Source of the DNA: Fragilaria crotonensis
Lineage: Eukaryota; Bacillariophyta; Fragilariophyceae; Fragilariales; Fragilariaceae
NCBI GenBank assembly: GCA_022925895.1
Contig: JAKSYS010000454.1
Span: forward strand, 1 to 51,359
Direction: 5' to 3'
DNA length: 51,359 nucleotides
The number at the start of each line of letters is the position of its first letter. Within the stretch, counting starts at the first letter, position 1. Positions 9,170-17,733 of this stretch are shown here, one piece after another. The notes beneath the pieces are model-generated. The model saw only the letters and a program-made list of their open reading frames with translations, was not told the origin of the DNA and did not search any database. The position numbers and the translations under genes are program-made.

Positions 9170-10709
9170 ACTCGGTGGACTGGGCTTGTATGATCTGCGG
9201 ACAGAAATGGGTATCGAGACTCTTAAGTTTCTGCGCAACGCCCTGTATAGTGATTCGGAAGCTGGCAACCTAATTCGATTGAATTTAGATTACTCGCAGC
9301 GTGAGGCAGGAGTGGATTTCTATCTCTTGGAGCAACCCAACCGACATGTCTCTTATTTAACACCGTCATGGATACTGTCGGTGCGTCAGTTTCTTGGAAA
9401 CAACAACATGCATCTCGAGATTTCGGACCTTCATCTAGATCCACTCCATGGCCCGAAGGATGAATACATCATGCAGTCGGAACATTTGAAGAGGTACACA
9501 CCTGCGCAACAACAGGACTTAAATCTCGTCCGTCTTTGGCTCCAAGTCGCTACTCTAGCAGACATGTGCGATCCCGATCACCCGAATCGTATTCTTCTGT
9601 GCTACCTCGACGGCAGTCGCCCGTATGATTTTGAGACTTCGACCAAGTGGCCTCGACAGACCCAACCATCAAAAGCCCAACAGCGACTATGGAAACGGTT
9701 CCTTCGTTCGTCTTACCTTCGCTATCCGCCCTATTGGAAAGTCCCCCAGGAAAAATGTCCTACTCCTTCAGCCACCACAGCGTCGCCGCAGTCTTTTCCT
9801 GAGGATTTTTCTTCTTACATTTCATCCCTTCCATCACGAACAGAGCGTCGTCTTTTAGACGGTCTTCAACAGAAAGCTTCTGACCTTCAAGTGTGGCGCG
9901 CGTTTCGATCCAAGTCTCGGCTGCATCTTGCCTCCGATGGGGGACTAAGTAAAAACTCAGCTACGCATGGCTGGATTCTTAGCACCGGTAAACAGGTTTT
10001 GTTCACATGTTCCGGCCCGGTGGATGGTTCCACTGACACTCATTCATCCACTCGTAGTGAACTCGGTGGATGTGCATCCGCCCTGCTGTTGCTGTCATCC
10101 TTGTCGGCATTCTGGGGATTGAAACATCGGTGCTCCTTCAATTGGTACACCGACAGTCGTTCAGCTATCAGTCGTTTCCATCAATTTTGCGGTCGTCGCC
10201 GTTTCATTCGCATGCCCTCGGATGCCGATCTTATATCCATTATATCGTCGTCACTTCGCGCACTCAAACGCTCCTTCCGACCAATATGGGTTAAAGCCCA
10301 TCAGGATGTTTCGATATCCTACGATCGACTTCCACTTCCCGCTAGGTTGAATATTGATGCGGACTTTCTCGCTACCCGATATCGTGAACATGGACGCCTT
10401 CGATCCAGATCATTGGTGGACCATCGGCAGGACAATGGGAGTACGTTGTTCATTAATGGCTCACCGGTCACAGGACATTATGATGATTGTGTCCGGTTCC
10501 ATATAAACGGATACCATCAGCGCACCGAGATACAAAAGACAGAACACTGGACTGATGCGGCTTGGGACCTTGTCGATTTTCACACTTTGGACACCATTTT
10601 CGCAAACTCCGCCCAACGCTTCGAACACAACACTTCAAGTTCATTCACGAGGTACTTCCTCTCGGCATACAACGTTTTCGCGAGGCATCCATCAAGGACA
10701 CTACTTTAA
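9057..10709 (+). CDS. LINE-1 ORF2: RT thumb/connection and RNase H domain
   Basis: Continuation of ORF2 in the third frame. The first ATG in this frame is at 9186, but the coding sequence clearly enters from about 9057 with the typical RT-downstream motif LRYGPLELGGLGL. After a connection region the RNase H type I domain lies at about residues 248-395 counted from 9186. The four catalytic acids are visible as LASDGG, RSELGG, WYTDSRSA and DADFLA, with the conserved KAHQD before the last. RNase H removes the RNA template after first-strand synthesis. The frame ends at 10709, but homologous sequence shifts frame near 10640. Confidence 0.8.
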   Translation, partial: ATNEEELSKVQSQISRVILQRLHIRSTIPTALRYGPLELGGLGLYDLRTEMGIETLKFLRNALYSDSEAGNLIRLNLDYSQREAGVDFYLLEQPNRHVSYLTPSWILSVRQFLGNNNMHLEISDLHLDPLHGPKDEYIMQSEHLKRYTPAQQQDLNLVRLWLQVATLADMCDPDHPNRILLCYLDGSRPYDFETSTKWPRQTQPSKAQQRLWKRFLRSSYLRYPPYWKVPQEKCPTPSATTASPQSFPEDFSSYISSLPSRTERRLLDGLQQKASDLQVWRAFRSKSRLHLASDGGLSKNSATHGWILSTGKQVLFTCSGPVDGSTDTHSSTRSELGGCASALLLLSSLSAFWGLKHRCSFNWYTDSRSAISRFHQFCGRRRFIRMPSDADLISIISSSLRALKRSFRPIWVKAHQDVSISYDRLPLPARLNIDADFLATRYREHGRLRSRSLVDHRQDNGSTLFINGSPVTGHYDDCVRFHINGYHQRTEIQKTEHWTDAAWDLVDFHTLDTIFANSAQRFEHNTSSSFTRYFLSAYNVFARHPSRTLL

Positions 10710-11393
10710 AGCTTTGCCCATGCTGCAAAGCGGCCGACGAAACGCCTCATCACTTTCTTAGATGTACGGCTAATCCCGCATCTGCTTCAAGTCTTTCCAC
10801 CTTTCGCTCGGATATCCTAACAACAGATCCTCATCCTATTCGGTATCTGATCGTTGAGGGCATCTGCCATGTGCTTACTTCAGATTCCGAGTTTGCACCG
10901 GTTATCAACCAGTACCCCTCCCATTTTCATCCCGGGATCACTTCCGCTCTATCGTCGCAACAACAAATTGGATGGAACTCGGCCGTTAAAGGTTTCCTCG
11001 CTCGGGACTGGTCGGAATTGGCCATTCTCGACATGCATACTCCCACTTGCGATCCACGTGCTGGACACACCCGTATGCAACGAATCATCTCCGCTCTATG
11101 TCAGCATACTCGTCGACTTTGGATTGCGCGGAACGGTTGCCTCCATGACTCCACGTCAAGTACCCATTTACCCTCCACGGCTGAAGCAATTGAGATCGAG
11201 TACTACCACTCACGTCCGCATCTCCTTCGCACAGGCGACCAACACTACTGCCAACGTCCTCTTCCAAGCTATTGAAGGTCCACCGGCAACGCGTAGGCGC
11301 TGGCTCCGAAAAGTCAAACAGTCGTCTGCTGAGTTAACGAAAGATGGAACGTCGCGCCAGTCACTGATTACATCTTTTTTCAGTCCCGTTTGA
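10562..11393 (+). pseudogene. LINE-1 ORF2 C-terminus: CCHC knuckle and PIP-box-like tail
   Basis: Two overlapping frames make up the end of ORF2. The first contains KFIHEVLPLG followed by a zinc knuckle CPCCKAADETPHHFLRC (C-x2-C-x7-H-x4-C), a motif common at the C-terminus of LINE ORF2 proteins and thought to bind nucleic acid. It runs into a stop at 11273-11275. From about 11200 the reading continues in the frame ending TGA at 11391-11393, with a basic stretch RRRWLRKVK and the terminal peptide QSLITSFFSPV. That peptide fits the PCNA-interacting-protein consensus Q-x-x-I-x-x-F-F. Human LINE-1 ORF2p also carries a PIP box, so a link to the replication clamp is plausible. Confidence 0.7.
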
Positions 11394-11437
11394 TCTATGC
11401 GTCAGTCACGGATCACGTCTTTTTTCAGTCCCGTTTC
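11355..11437 (+). repeat. Tandem duplication encoding two PIP-box-like peptides
   Basis: Units at about 11355-11390 and 11400-11435 share the 16-base block TCTTTTTTCAGTCCCG and the preceding CAGTCAC. Both are in the same frame. The first encodes QSLITSFFSPV then TGA; the second, after that stop and SMR, encodes QSRITSFFSPV and continues to TAA at 11454-11456. Both peptides keep Q-x-x-I-x-x-F-F. Confidence 0.8.
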
Positions 11438-11456
11438 GGTTTCTTTGTCTAGATAA

Positions 11457-11562
11457 TAGCAGTCCTCGCGGTTTCGACCGCCGGGACGGGGTACACGGTA
11501 TCAGCCTACCGGCTGAAACACGGTGATAACCCTCTAATTAGTTCAATTTTTATTTTATTTTA
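11457..11562 (+). other. LINE-1 3' untranslated region with two hairpins and T/A tail
   Basis: Two short perfect hairpins occur in succession: GCGGT-TTCG-ACCGC at 11468-11481, closed by a UUCG tetraloop, and CAGCC-TACC-GGCTG at 11502-11515. They precede a T-rich tail of TTTTA-like units ending near 11562. In stringent LINEs a 3' stem-loop is the signal recognised by the RT. The structures are seen directly; the recognition role is inferred by analogy. Confidence 0.6.
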
Positions 11563-11778
11563 TGGTACTATGGAACGTTCTTGATACGGTCGGCATGGAA
11601 CAGGACAATCAGCAAACATGCACAGTCCTGTACTCCGGCTGTGTCCAGAGGAATAACTTCTGCGGCATGTTCTTGGATGCGGAGGATTCACAATACTGGA
11701 ATGGTGCAGTAGTGAATCTGAGGAGGTGTCACGGATGTAAAAGGTGGACTGACAGTAGCAATGGGTGTTGCACTGACA
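11563..11778 (-). repeat. Possible remnant of the 3' LTR of copia element C
   Basis: The last bases, TTGCACTGACA at 11768-11778, match the terminal TGCACTGACA shared by the LTRs of elements A, B, C and D. Directly after comes CACACACTCCCTCACTG, which resembles the CACTCCCCCATTG polypurine-tract region (minus sense) next to the 3' LTRs of A and B. The rest of the stretch is too diverged to align by eye and the left end is missing where LINE-1 ends. Confidence 0.35.
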
Positions 11779-13947
11779 CACACACTCCCTCACTGTCTGT
11801 CTGCATCGGTAATGCAGGCAGCAAGCATGCAGCAGGTTATCAAGTGATGGTCCTTGTCCTTCGTGTCATCTCCTCCGCCATGGAAGAGACCAATAGCGCA
11901 TACTGCAGTACTGCAGCACACGATCATCTAATCATTATGTGAACATATGGTTGGTGTCACAATGAGAGAGATGCATTGATCCATTGACGTTCCAGAGGAG
12001 AGTTTCAGAGCGCCGGAAATGCATATTGTTTGTAGGAACTACAGGTGGTAACTTCGAGCAACAGGAAAACTTGACATGTGTTGTAATGAGTACTCAGAAG
12101 TCACCGTATCAAGATTGTTTGTCATTTTCCCCGACAATTTGAAGCAATCCGGTTTCTCTCAACATAGAGTAACTTCAAGATAGACTGAAACTCGGACAAA
12201 GTTGCTGATGGCTCGGTTGTGTCTTGGATTTCATGTAATTCACCCATCGTATCCCGTGATTTGTTGATCAATTGGCACGCTTCCCTTCAACGCACCATCA
12301 CTCGGGAATCTTGATCAACTGTGAACGACCGATTGCAGGGTGAGATCGGTTGTCACCAAGTGAATCCCCGAACGGATTAGCGACAATCACTTGCTGGCTG
12401 TGCATGTCGTGGGAGCCGCCCTTTGGTGTCAATCGACACAAAGAATTCACTTATCGGCCTGCTGAGAGCAATTGTTGCACTTATAATGCGGCGGGATTCG
12501 CCTAGACAAAACACTTTTACAGAAAAGGTGTCCACGGTGTCGGAGAGAGCGCAGTATACAATACCGGTACACTGTTGCTGAATGCACCAGCCACCGAGAC
12601 ACTCCCCAACTTTCGGTTGCCTGTGCCCAGGCATGACATCAGGATGAGCACCCGAACATATCCCAATGGTCTTTGCCGAAGATGAGCTCAGCCAATTACA
12701 GTATTCAAGCAAACAATTTGCTATCAAGTGCCATCAACCGCGATTGATTGGGTGATGCCTCATGAGTCTCTCAAGAGAGACAAACGGTGTGGGCCTGCAT
12801 GTAGAAGGCCCGTTGCGCATTCCGATTCTGTTTCGGGAGGCATCTCAACATCCTCAGGGTGTGTATACAACACACCAGCAGTGAGTGATGTTACCCTCGG
12901 CAGACGTTCCGCAGCAGGCATTGTCGACTGTTGTAATGTCATCAACGTGGCCGTTCAGGTCCCATTCAACAACGATGGGAACATCCACCAAATCACCATC
13001 GTCGCTCATGTCGAAGTTGCTCTGGCTATCTTTACCGGACAGAAAACGGTCCAGTGCCACATCCCGTGCGAGCAGCCAAGATGCTAAAGGTTGACCTTGG
13101 GACTTCACAATCATGCAGATCATTGCCAGTAGATTTGACGCTGCCTCCCAGTGCTTCTGGACACCGAAGAGCCTCGGATGATCTGACAAGATACCGTGGA
13201 GGAGCATTCTTGATGCTGCGGCATATCAGCATTTGGCACCAAAAACTTTATGATACGACGCACTGCACAATGACAATCATTGTCATCACAGTCATAAATT
13301 GTCTGAGAAATGAAGCGTTATAATTCCCTCGCATTCATTGGGAGAAACACCAATTTCCATCTCGCGGCAGATGCCACAATGAGCACAAAGAAGACGGAAA
13401 AACCTTTGCTCGTTGATCCATACAGTGCGCCAACGTTGGACTCATCAATGGAAGAACCTATCAGAAGGGGCGTCCACGGTCAATTGGTCGATACTTCAGG
13501 AGAATGGGCAGCCACGTTGAAATGAGAGGAGCGGACATATTGACTGCATGCTCGTTGCGGCCATCCTCCGAGCTGTTGTCCGTCTGGCGTGCAGCACCAG
13601 CCTGGGGAGTGATGCCAAGAAGAGCATCCCTTGTCCACTCGCAAATGGGATTATTTGCAACAACCCGAGCAGATATTGAAGATGGCCCCAACATTGACGT
13701 GTTCAAAGAAGGCGTCCACGATCATTTGCTGTCAATGAAGTCGTTCAATGTAGTGTGATAGTCTCTCGTTTGTTTGCTGTCACGTTGAGGATATTGTCGG
13801 ATGTTCTGGCTAAGTCATGTGGTGCGTGGCCCTCAGATGCAGTAGGACAGTCGATAACGTTGCCTGGGTACCCTGGGGGACAGGTCCTCAACAAAACACA
13901 AGTACCTCGCTCCAAAGTAACAAAACTGTCAACTAAGGTAGATTCAG
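11779..13947 (-). pseudogene. Decayed interior of copia element C
   Basis: About 2.2 kb between the gag remnant and the presumed 3' LTR. Small minus-strand frames are present, the longest 117-119 codons. A few phrases recur on the plus strand, for example GGCGTCCACG near 13469 and 13711, but I could not recognise integrase, RT or RNase H motifs. The distance between LTRs (about 2.8 kb) is much less than in the complete relatives A and B (about 6.3 kb), so much of pol is deleted or unrecognisable. Confidence 0.35.
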
Positions 13948-14511
13948 TCAATGGAAGGCCACCAACAGTCGGTGTATTTCCTGCAACAAGATGCTGTAAC
14001 AGAAGGGGGCAAACATATTGGGAGTCCTCCTGACAACCGTCGGTATAGCAGTGATCACATTGCTGTTGTGCCTTGCCACTCCACAAATCTTTGGCGGGAT
14101 GCAAGGAGACTCATGCAAACGTCGTGGAATCCTGAAACCTGGAGTCTTGAATTGGATGAGGATTGAAACAGAGACTGGACTGGGAACATCGAGCCTGCTC
14201 TGCAAAATCTGTCGGATCAAACGCTCCAAAGCGGGTTTCCGAAGAGAGACAATATCCCCGTTTTCCCGGCAGTGTAGTGTGATGAAGCGGGAACCCAGCA
14301 AACGGAATTTGAACCCATCACAAACTCCAAACGTAGCTTGCAGTTGTAGAGCAACATAGTCTCGAAGGACATGGAGGTAATCATCATTAATTGTGGAAGT
14401 TTCAACATCGTATATCTCCGAGAGCCGCAGTTCTGCTATCGGGGAATCCGCAACATCCACCGTCAGAATAACAAAGTCATCTGGGTGGTTCAACTCCCGG
14501 GGTGCTGACAT
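13948..14511 (-). pseudogene. Copia element C gag N-terminus (remnant)
   Basis: A 187-codon frame starting at 14511, 72 bp inside the 5' LTR of element C. Its first 110 residues align by eye with the gag starts of A and B: acidic start, then VDVADSPIAELRLSEIYDV (compare IDIVDCPMAEIPLTEVF in B), then ISLRKPALERLI (compare ISLRKPALQRLI). Gag would form the virus-like particle. The homology fades after about residue 130 and the frame ends well before the CCHC region, so this is a truncated copy. Homology to A and B is the whole basis of the call. Confidence 0.7.
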
Positions 14512-14570
14512 GGTTACTATCTTAGATAGGGTTAACTGTGTCAGCCGGTAAAGAAAGTACGAGGCGTACT

Positions 14571-14583
14571 TGGGCTCATAACC
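14571..14583 (-). other. Primer-binding site of element C (initiator-Met tRNA anticodon arm)
   Basis: On the plus strand TGGGCTCATAACC abuts the LTR start TG at 14584. The same 13 bases abut the 5' LTRs of A (30923-30935) and B (23464-23476). The plus-strand reading equals the anticodon arm of initiator-Met tRNA (GGG, loop CTCATAA, CC), so priming by a cleaved 5' tRNA half, as in Drosophila copia, is indicated. Confidence 0.7.
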
Positions 14584-15103
14584 TGTGAAACCCTCCCTAG
14601 TTATGAGCGCGCACGCTCAGGGGTAGGAGGGATGAAACGTGTGGCTCACAAGCGTCGACGAATGCGGCGGCGGTTGATAGATCAATACCGCCAATCGGAA
14701 CGGGTGAATCACGATGAAACGATCAGGGACACTCAATGAAGTATGATGAGCTGTCGTACAATGTTACCGTTCGTCTTGTTAGTAGTGTGAGCGTTGTCGT
14801 CAATATACCCTATTGCCTCTTCACCCTTACGATCGTCGAGACCGGCAAGAATGCAGTTGAGGTATAAGGGTTATATATTAGAAGTTGTGAGAACCGATGT
14901 GTGTGAAACACATCGGCAGTAGACTACCGGTAGACTAATCCGACTAGTGCCGGAGGTATCAGCATTCATGACGATACCCGTACGACAGTGATGGCGGTAC
15001 AGTAACATCTCTGAATAACTTGACCGTGTGCAGTAGGCAGTATGAACATAGCACGGTATTGGGAGAGCGCCATAGATATACCGACCATGCAGATGCACTG
15101 ACA
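14584..15103 (-). repeat. 5' LTR of copia element C (520 bp)
   Basis: The plus-strand reading starts TGTGAAACCCTCCCTAG and ends GATGCACTGACA, the same termini as the A, B and D LTRs. The middle carries the conserved block CTTCACCCTTACGATCG followed by GACCGGCAAGAATGCAGT (about 14820-14860), and a nine-base-pair hairpin CCGATGTGT / ACACATCGG at 14894-14916. The interior of the element lies to the left. At 520 bp it is longer and clearly diverged from A (404 bp) and B (about 411 bp). Confidence 0.8.
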
Positions 15104-15496
15104 TGAGCTAAATATGGGAATCCTGAAATTTTTCCAGTAACTATGATAAAAAATTCTTGTATCAACTATGGTACTTAGTTTTGGCACCCTTAGATGCGGT
15201 AGGGCCGATCATACACTGTATCGCTATATTCAGCATATGCATAGCACATGTTAGGTACATCTATATGCTGCGTATATATTTGCCTTACCGGTATTCGCTG
15301 GGATATAACATAGTATACAGCGCTTACCATACCATACTACCAACGTATGGTCACACACATGCTTCGCGTCATGTAACACTCATTAGACACCAAGTGTCGT
15401 CCGTCATAGTATAGCACTGTGCTATACGACACTGCATTATTTGTTCGGTCCCCTCGGATTGACAGAGTGAGCACTATGTCACTTCGACAGATTTCG
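15104..15496. other. Spacer between element C and the pol end of element O
   Basis: Non-coding and A/T-rich. It should contain the 3' LTR of element O, but no matching 5' LTR copy was found upstream of O's gag, so I cannot delimit one. A purine run in minus sense (CCGAGGGGAC, near 15450) could be the polypurine tract. A 19-bp near-perfect palindrome GTATAGCAC-T-GTGCTATAC lies at 15409-15427. Confidence 0.4.
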
Positions 15497-16650
15497 TTAA
15501 TAAGTGAATCGATCGAGCAGTTCCTCTCGCCTTGCCTGCGGTAACAACTTCGTGAACAAGTCACTTAAGTTGGTGGACGTGCCTTCTTTGGCTATCCGCA
15601 CCGTTCCGGCAGCTACTGCTTCGCGACACCGATGATATGCAATTGAGTGGTGTTTCTTCTTCAATGTCGATTCGGGCCTCGTGGTGTTCTTATACACCGC
15701 CTCATTATCACAGAAGATGTTCGTGGCGTTATCGATGGGAACACCGAACATTCTGAGTTTGTACCGAAGGGATTCAGTCAGCTCTACTGCATTCTTCATC
15801 GCTTGGAATTCACTCCCGAAAGTGCTCGCTTCGACAGTGTTCTGGCGTTTACTATGCCATATAACCGGCGCCTTGTTACAAAACAGGAGTATACCGGTTT
15901 GTGATCGCCTCGTTGCACGATCACTCCCGTGGCTTGCGTCGACGAAACAATGTGTAGACATTGGATTGCCACGCGGGATAGGCATATCACTCTGAATCGC
16001 CTCAGTTGCGTCCCGATAGAAATCATACCAATCGTATGTTTGAAACATTCGTTCGCTTATGATCGGGTGTTGGAAGTCGAATGCTAGCTTCCTCTTCGGG
16101 TAAAGCTTGAGATAACCGAACATTCGATACAGCTGTTGGAGGTGTCCCTTCCTTGGCATGGCCATGTGTGTGGACATCAATGATGCTTCCAATAAGATGT
16201 CTACTCTTCCGAGTTCGACTGCCCATCGCAAGACTCCGATGAGTTCTTGATATAGTTGAATCCCGTCGCTCTTGAGCTCTGGACTTACTTCCAACTCGGG
16301 ACGGTAATCCGTGGAGAGTGGGGTGTAACACTTTGTTGGGAGTCGCAATCCTTTCTTTGCAAGCGCTTCTTCCACGTTCTTGACCGCCGATATGACGTAC
16401 TTCTCAGCCGACATTGTCCAGCATTCGACATCGTCGACTTGCATCGTTCCAAGTTGAGCGCCGAGGTATATATCCGGAGGTTCGATCTTATCGTCCTTTA
16501 ACTTGAAGGTACTCGTCAATGCCATTAGCGTTGACTTCGGGTTGTCTGAGATAGCTAGTATGTCGTCGACATAGCACAGCACCATCTCACAATACTCGAA
16601 TCCGTTGCTCTTCACCGCCGGGCGAATCCACACGTCCGGATCGGCCTTGG
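15497..16650 (-). CDS. Element O: C-terminal RT and RNase H segment
   Basis: About 384 open codons. The joint with the upstream RT piece is at 16650, the border of insertion B. RT motif C is CYVDDILAIS, with the expected YVDD. After the RT connection (YLGAQLG, then QELIGVLRWAVELGRVDI) comes copia RNase H: CFVDASHGSDRATRRSQTG with the first Asp, TFGSEFQAM with Glu, and FCDNEAV with the second Asp. It ends SDLFTKLLPQARREELLDRFTY and a stop. The segment is intact and matches element E closely (CFVDADHAGCRETRRSHSG; VFCDNSAVV). The listed ATG at 16633 is internal and not a true start. Confidence 0.9.
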
Positions 16651-17062
16651 TGTGAGACCCTCTCTAGTACGGCAGCTTCACATACGTTGGCTCGCTTGGG
16701 AGTCGAGTTAGTGCGAGACCGTCAGAAACAGAAGAGGGAGAACACGACAGCACAATGAACGGAAGAGCGGCGATATCCGACGAGGTACGCAGTGGCGAGG
16801 GTGTCGGTGATAGTGATGTCGTGAGTTATAGATGGGGACGAAGCAACAACTGTACCTCTTCACCCTTACGATCGTAGACCGGCAAGAATGCAGTGGAGGT
16901 AATAGTTTTAGGCTAAGTTAAAGTTGTGAGCCGATGGAGTACATCGGCCTTAAGCTAAACTAGTCGGAGTTGCACATGCGTCATGCATGTCAACGACTGT
17001 AGATAGTAGACTGTGCGCGATTAGACGATTGCACAGTAGCAAGAATGAAATATGCACTGACA
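16651..17062 (-). repeat. Element B 3' LTR (412 bp)
   Basis: Starts TGTGAGACCCTCTC and ends ATGCACTGACA on the plus strand. It contains the conserved block at 16855-16900 and a hairpin GCCGATG-GAGTA-CATCGGC at 16930-16948. Next to it at 17063-17075 the plus strand reads CACTCCCCCATTG, the minus-sense polypurine tract. Confidence 0.92.
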
Positions 17063-17733
17063 CACTCCCCCATTGTAAGCCATAGCATGCAATGAGCAAC
17101 AGAAGTGTATCTTGAAGGATAAGAACTTCAGGGGGCCGGGGGTATCCACGGGGCACCATAGTGACCCATGAGGCGGCGAACATGACGATGATGAAGCGTG
17201 GCCCAAGCGATTTCGTCAGGGAATCCGCGGAGTTGACGACACCAGGAATGTGAGAAAGAACAATCTCATTCGCTGCCTTCCATTCTTGGAGGGCAAAATG
17301 CTGGATGTCGATATGACGAGCGCGCGGCGTGGGACGACTCGCATTAACCATCAAGATGGCGGCAGCGTTGTCTTCGAACAACGTAGTTGGCCGAGTTGTG
17401 CGTACCCAAGTTCTGAAAGGATCGATCGGAGGTACTTGGCAATCTTGGCGGCATGGACAGCTGCAAGGAACTCTGCTTCGGTGGAGCTTGTGGAAACGGT
17501 CGATTGAATCTTTGACTTGTAAGCCAGAGGGCCACCGCAGAACATGAAGACGAGCCCGGTAATAGAACGACGCGTGACAAGGTCCGTTGCATGGGCTGCG
17601 TCGACGTAACCAGCAAGTTCGGTCGAGGATTGAACTTGCGGGAAATCAGGAGGACGAGTCCGGAATGAGAATCTTGAAGTCGCCAGGCGGAAGTGATGAG
17701 AGAAGCACGTTTCTCCAATAGAACAAACCCCAA
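16950..17733 (-). pseudogene. Element B RNase H region (frameshifted)
   Basis: Three minus-strand frames cover the RNase H domain. The first part of the domain, YVDAAHATD, lies in one frame near 17590-17620. Then GPLAYKSKIQSTVSTSSTEAEFLAA gives the catalytic Glu, and FEDNAAAI with HIDIQHFALQEW, in the frame read from 17381, gives the remaining residues. SGVVNS-type sequence (IPGVVNSADSLTKSLG) closes the domain. The last frame runs on into the 3' LTR. At least two indels separate the frames. Element A has the same region in one frame, which shows the intact arrangement. Confidence 0.75.

Larger units (their letters stand above)
2090..11562 (+). mobile_element. LINE-1: non-LTR retrotransposon with two ORFs, endonuclease, RT and RNase H
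   Basis: An essentially full-length non-LTR element by content. It has ORF1 (943 codons after removal of the insertion at 3716-4504), ORF2 with apurinic-type endonuclease, reverse transcriptase, RNase H and a C-terminal CCHC knuckle, a short structured 3' untranslated region, and a T/A-rich tail made of TTTTA-like units at about 11547-11562. ORF1 is open, but ORF2 carries about four frameshifts. The order endonuclease-RT-RNase H is that of the I-like superclade; a diatom clade such as Ambal is a plausible home, but this is not proven. LINE-2 at 36.2-45.8 kb is a diverged relative. The 5' boundary is approximate and no target duplication was found. Confidence 0.85.

Noticed and set aside
14584-15103. 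Treating this LTR as a solo LTR.
   Set aside because: A primer-binding site abuts it and a gag start follows 72 bp further in, so it is the 5' LTR of a truncated element.
15104-15496. Calling this spacer the 3' LTR of element O.
   Set aside because: No matching copy was found beyond the gag start (35532-35830), so an LTR pair cannot be shown.
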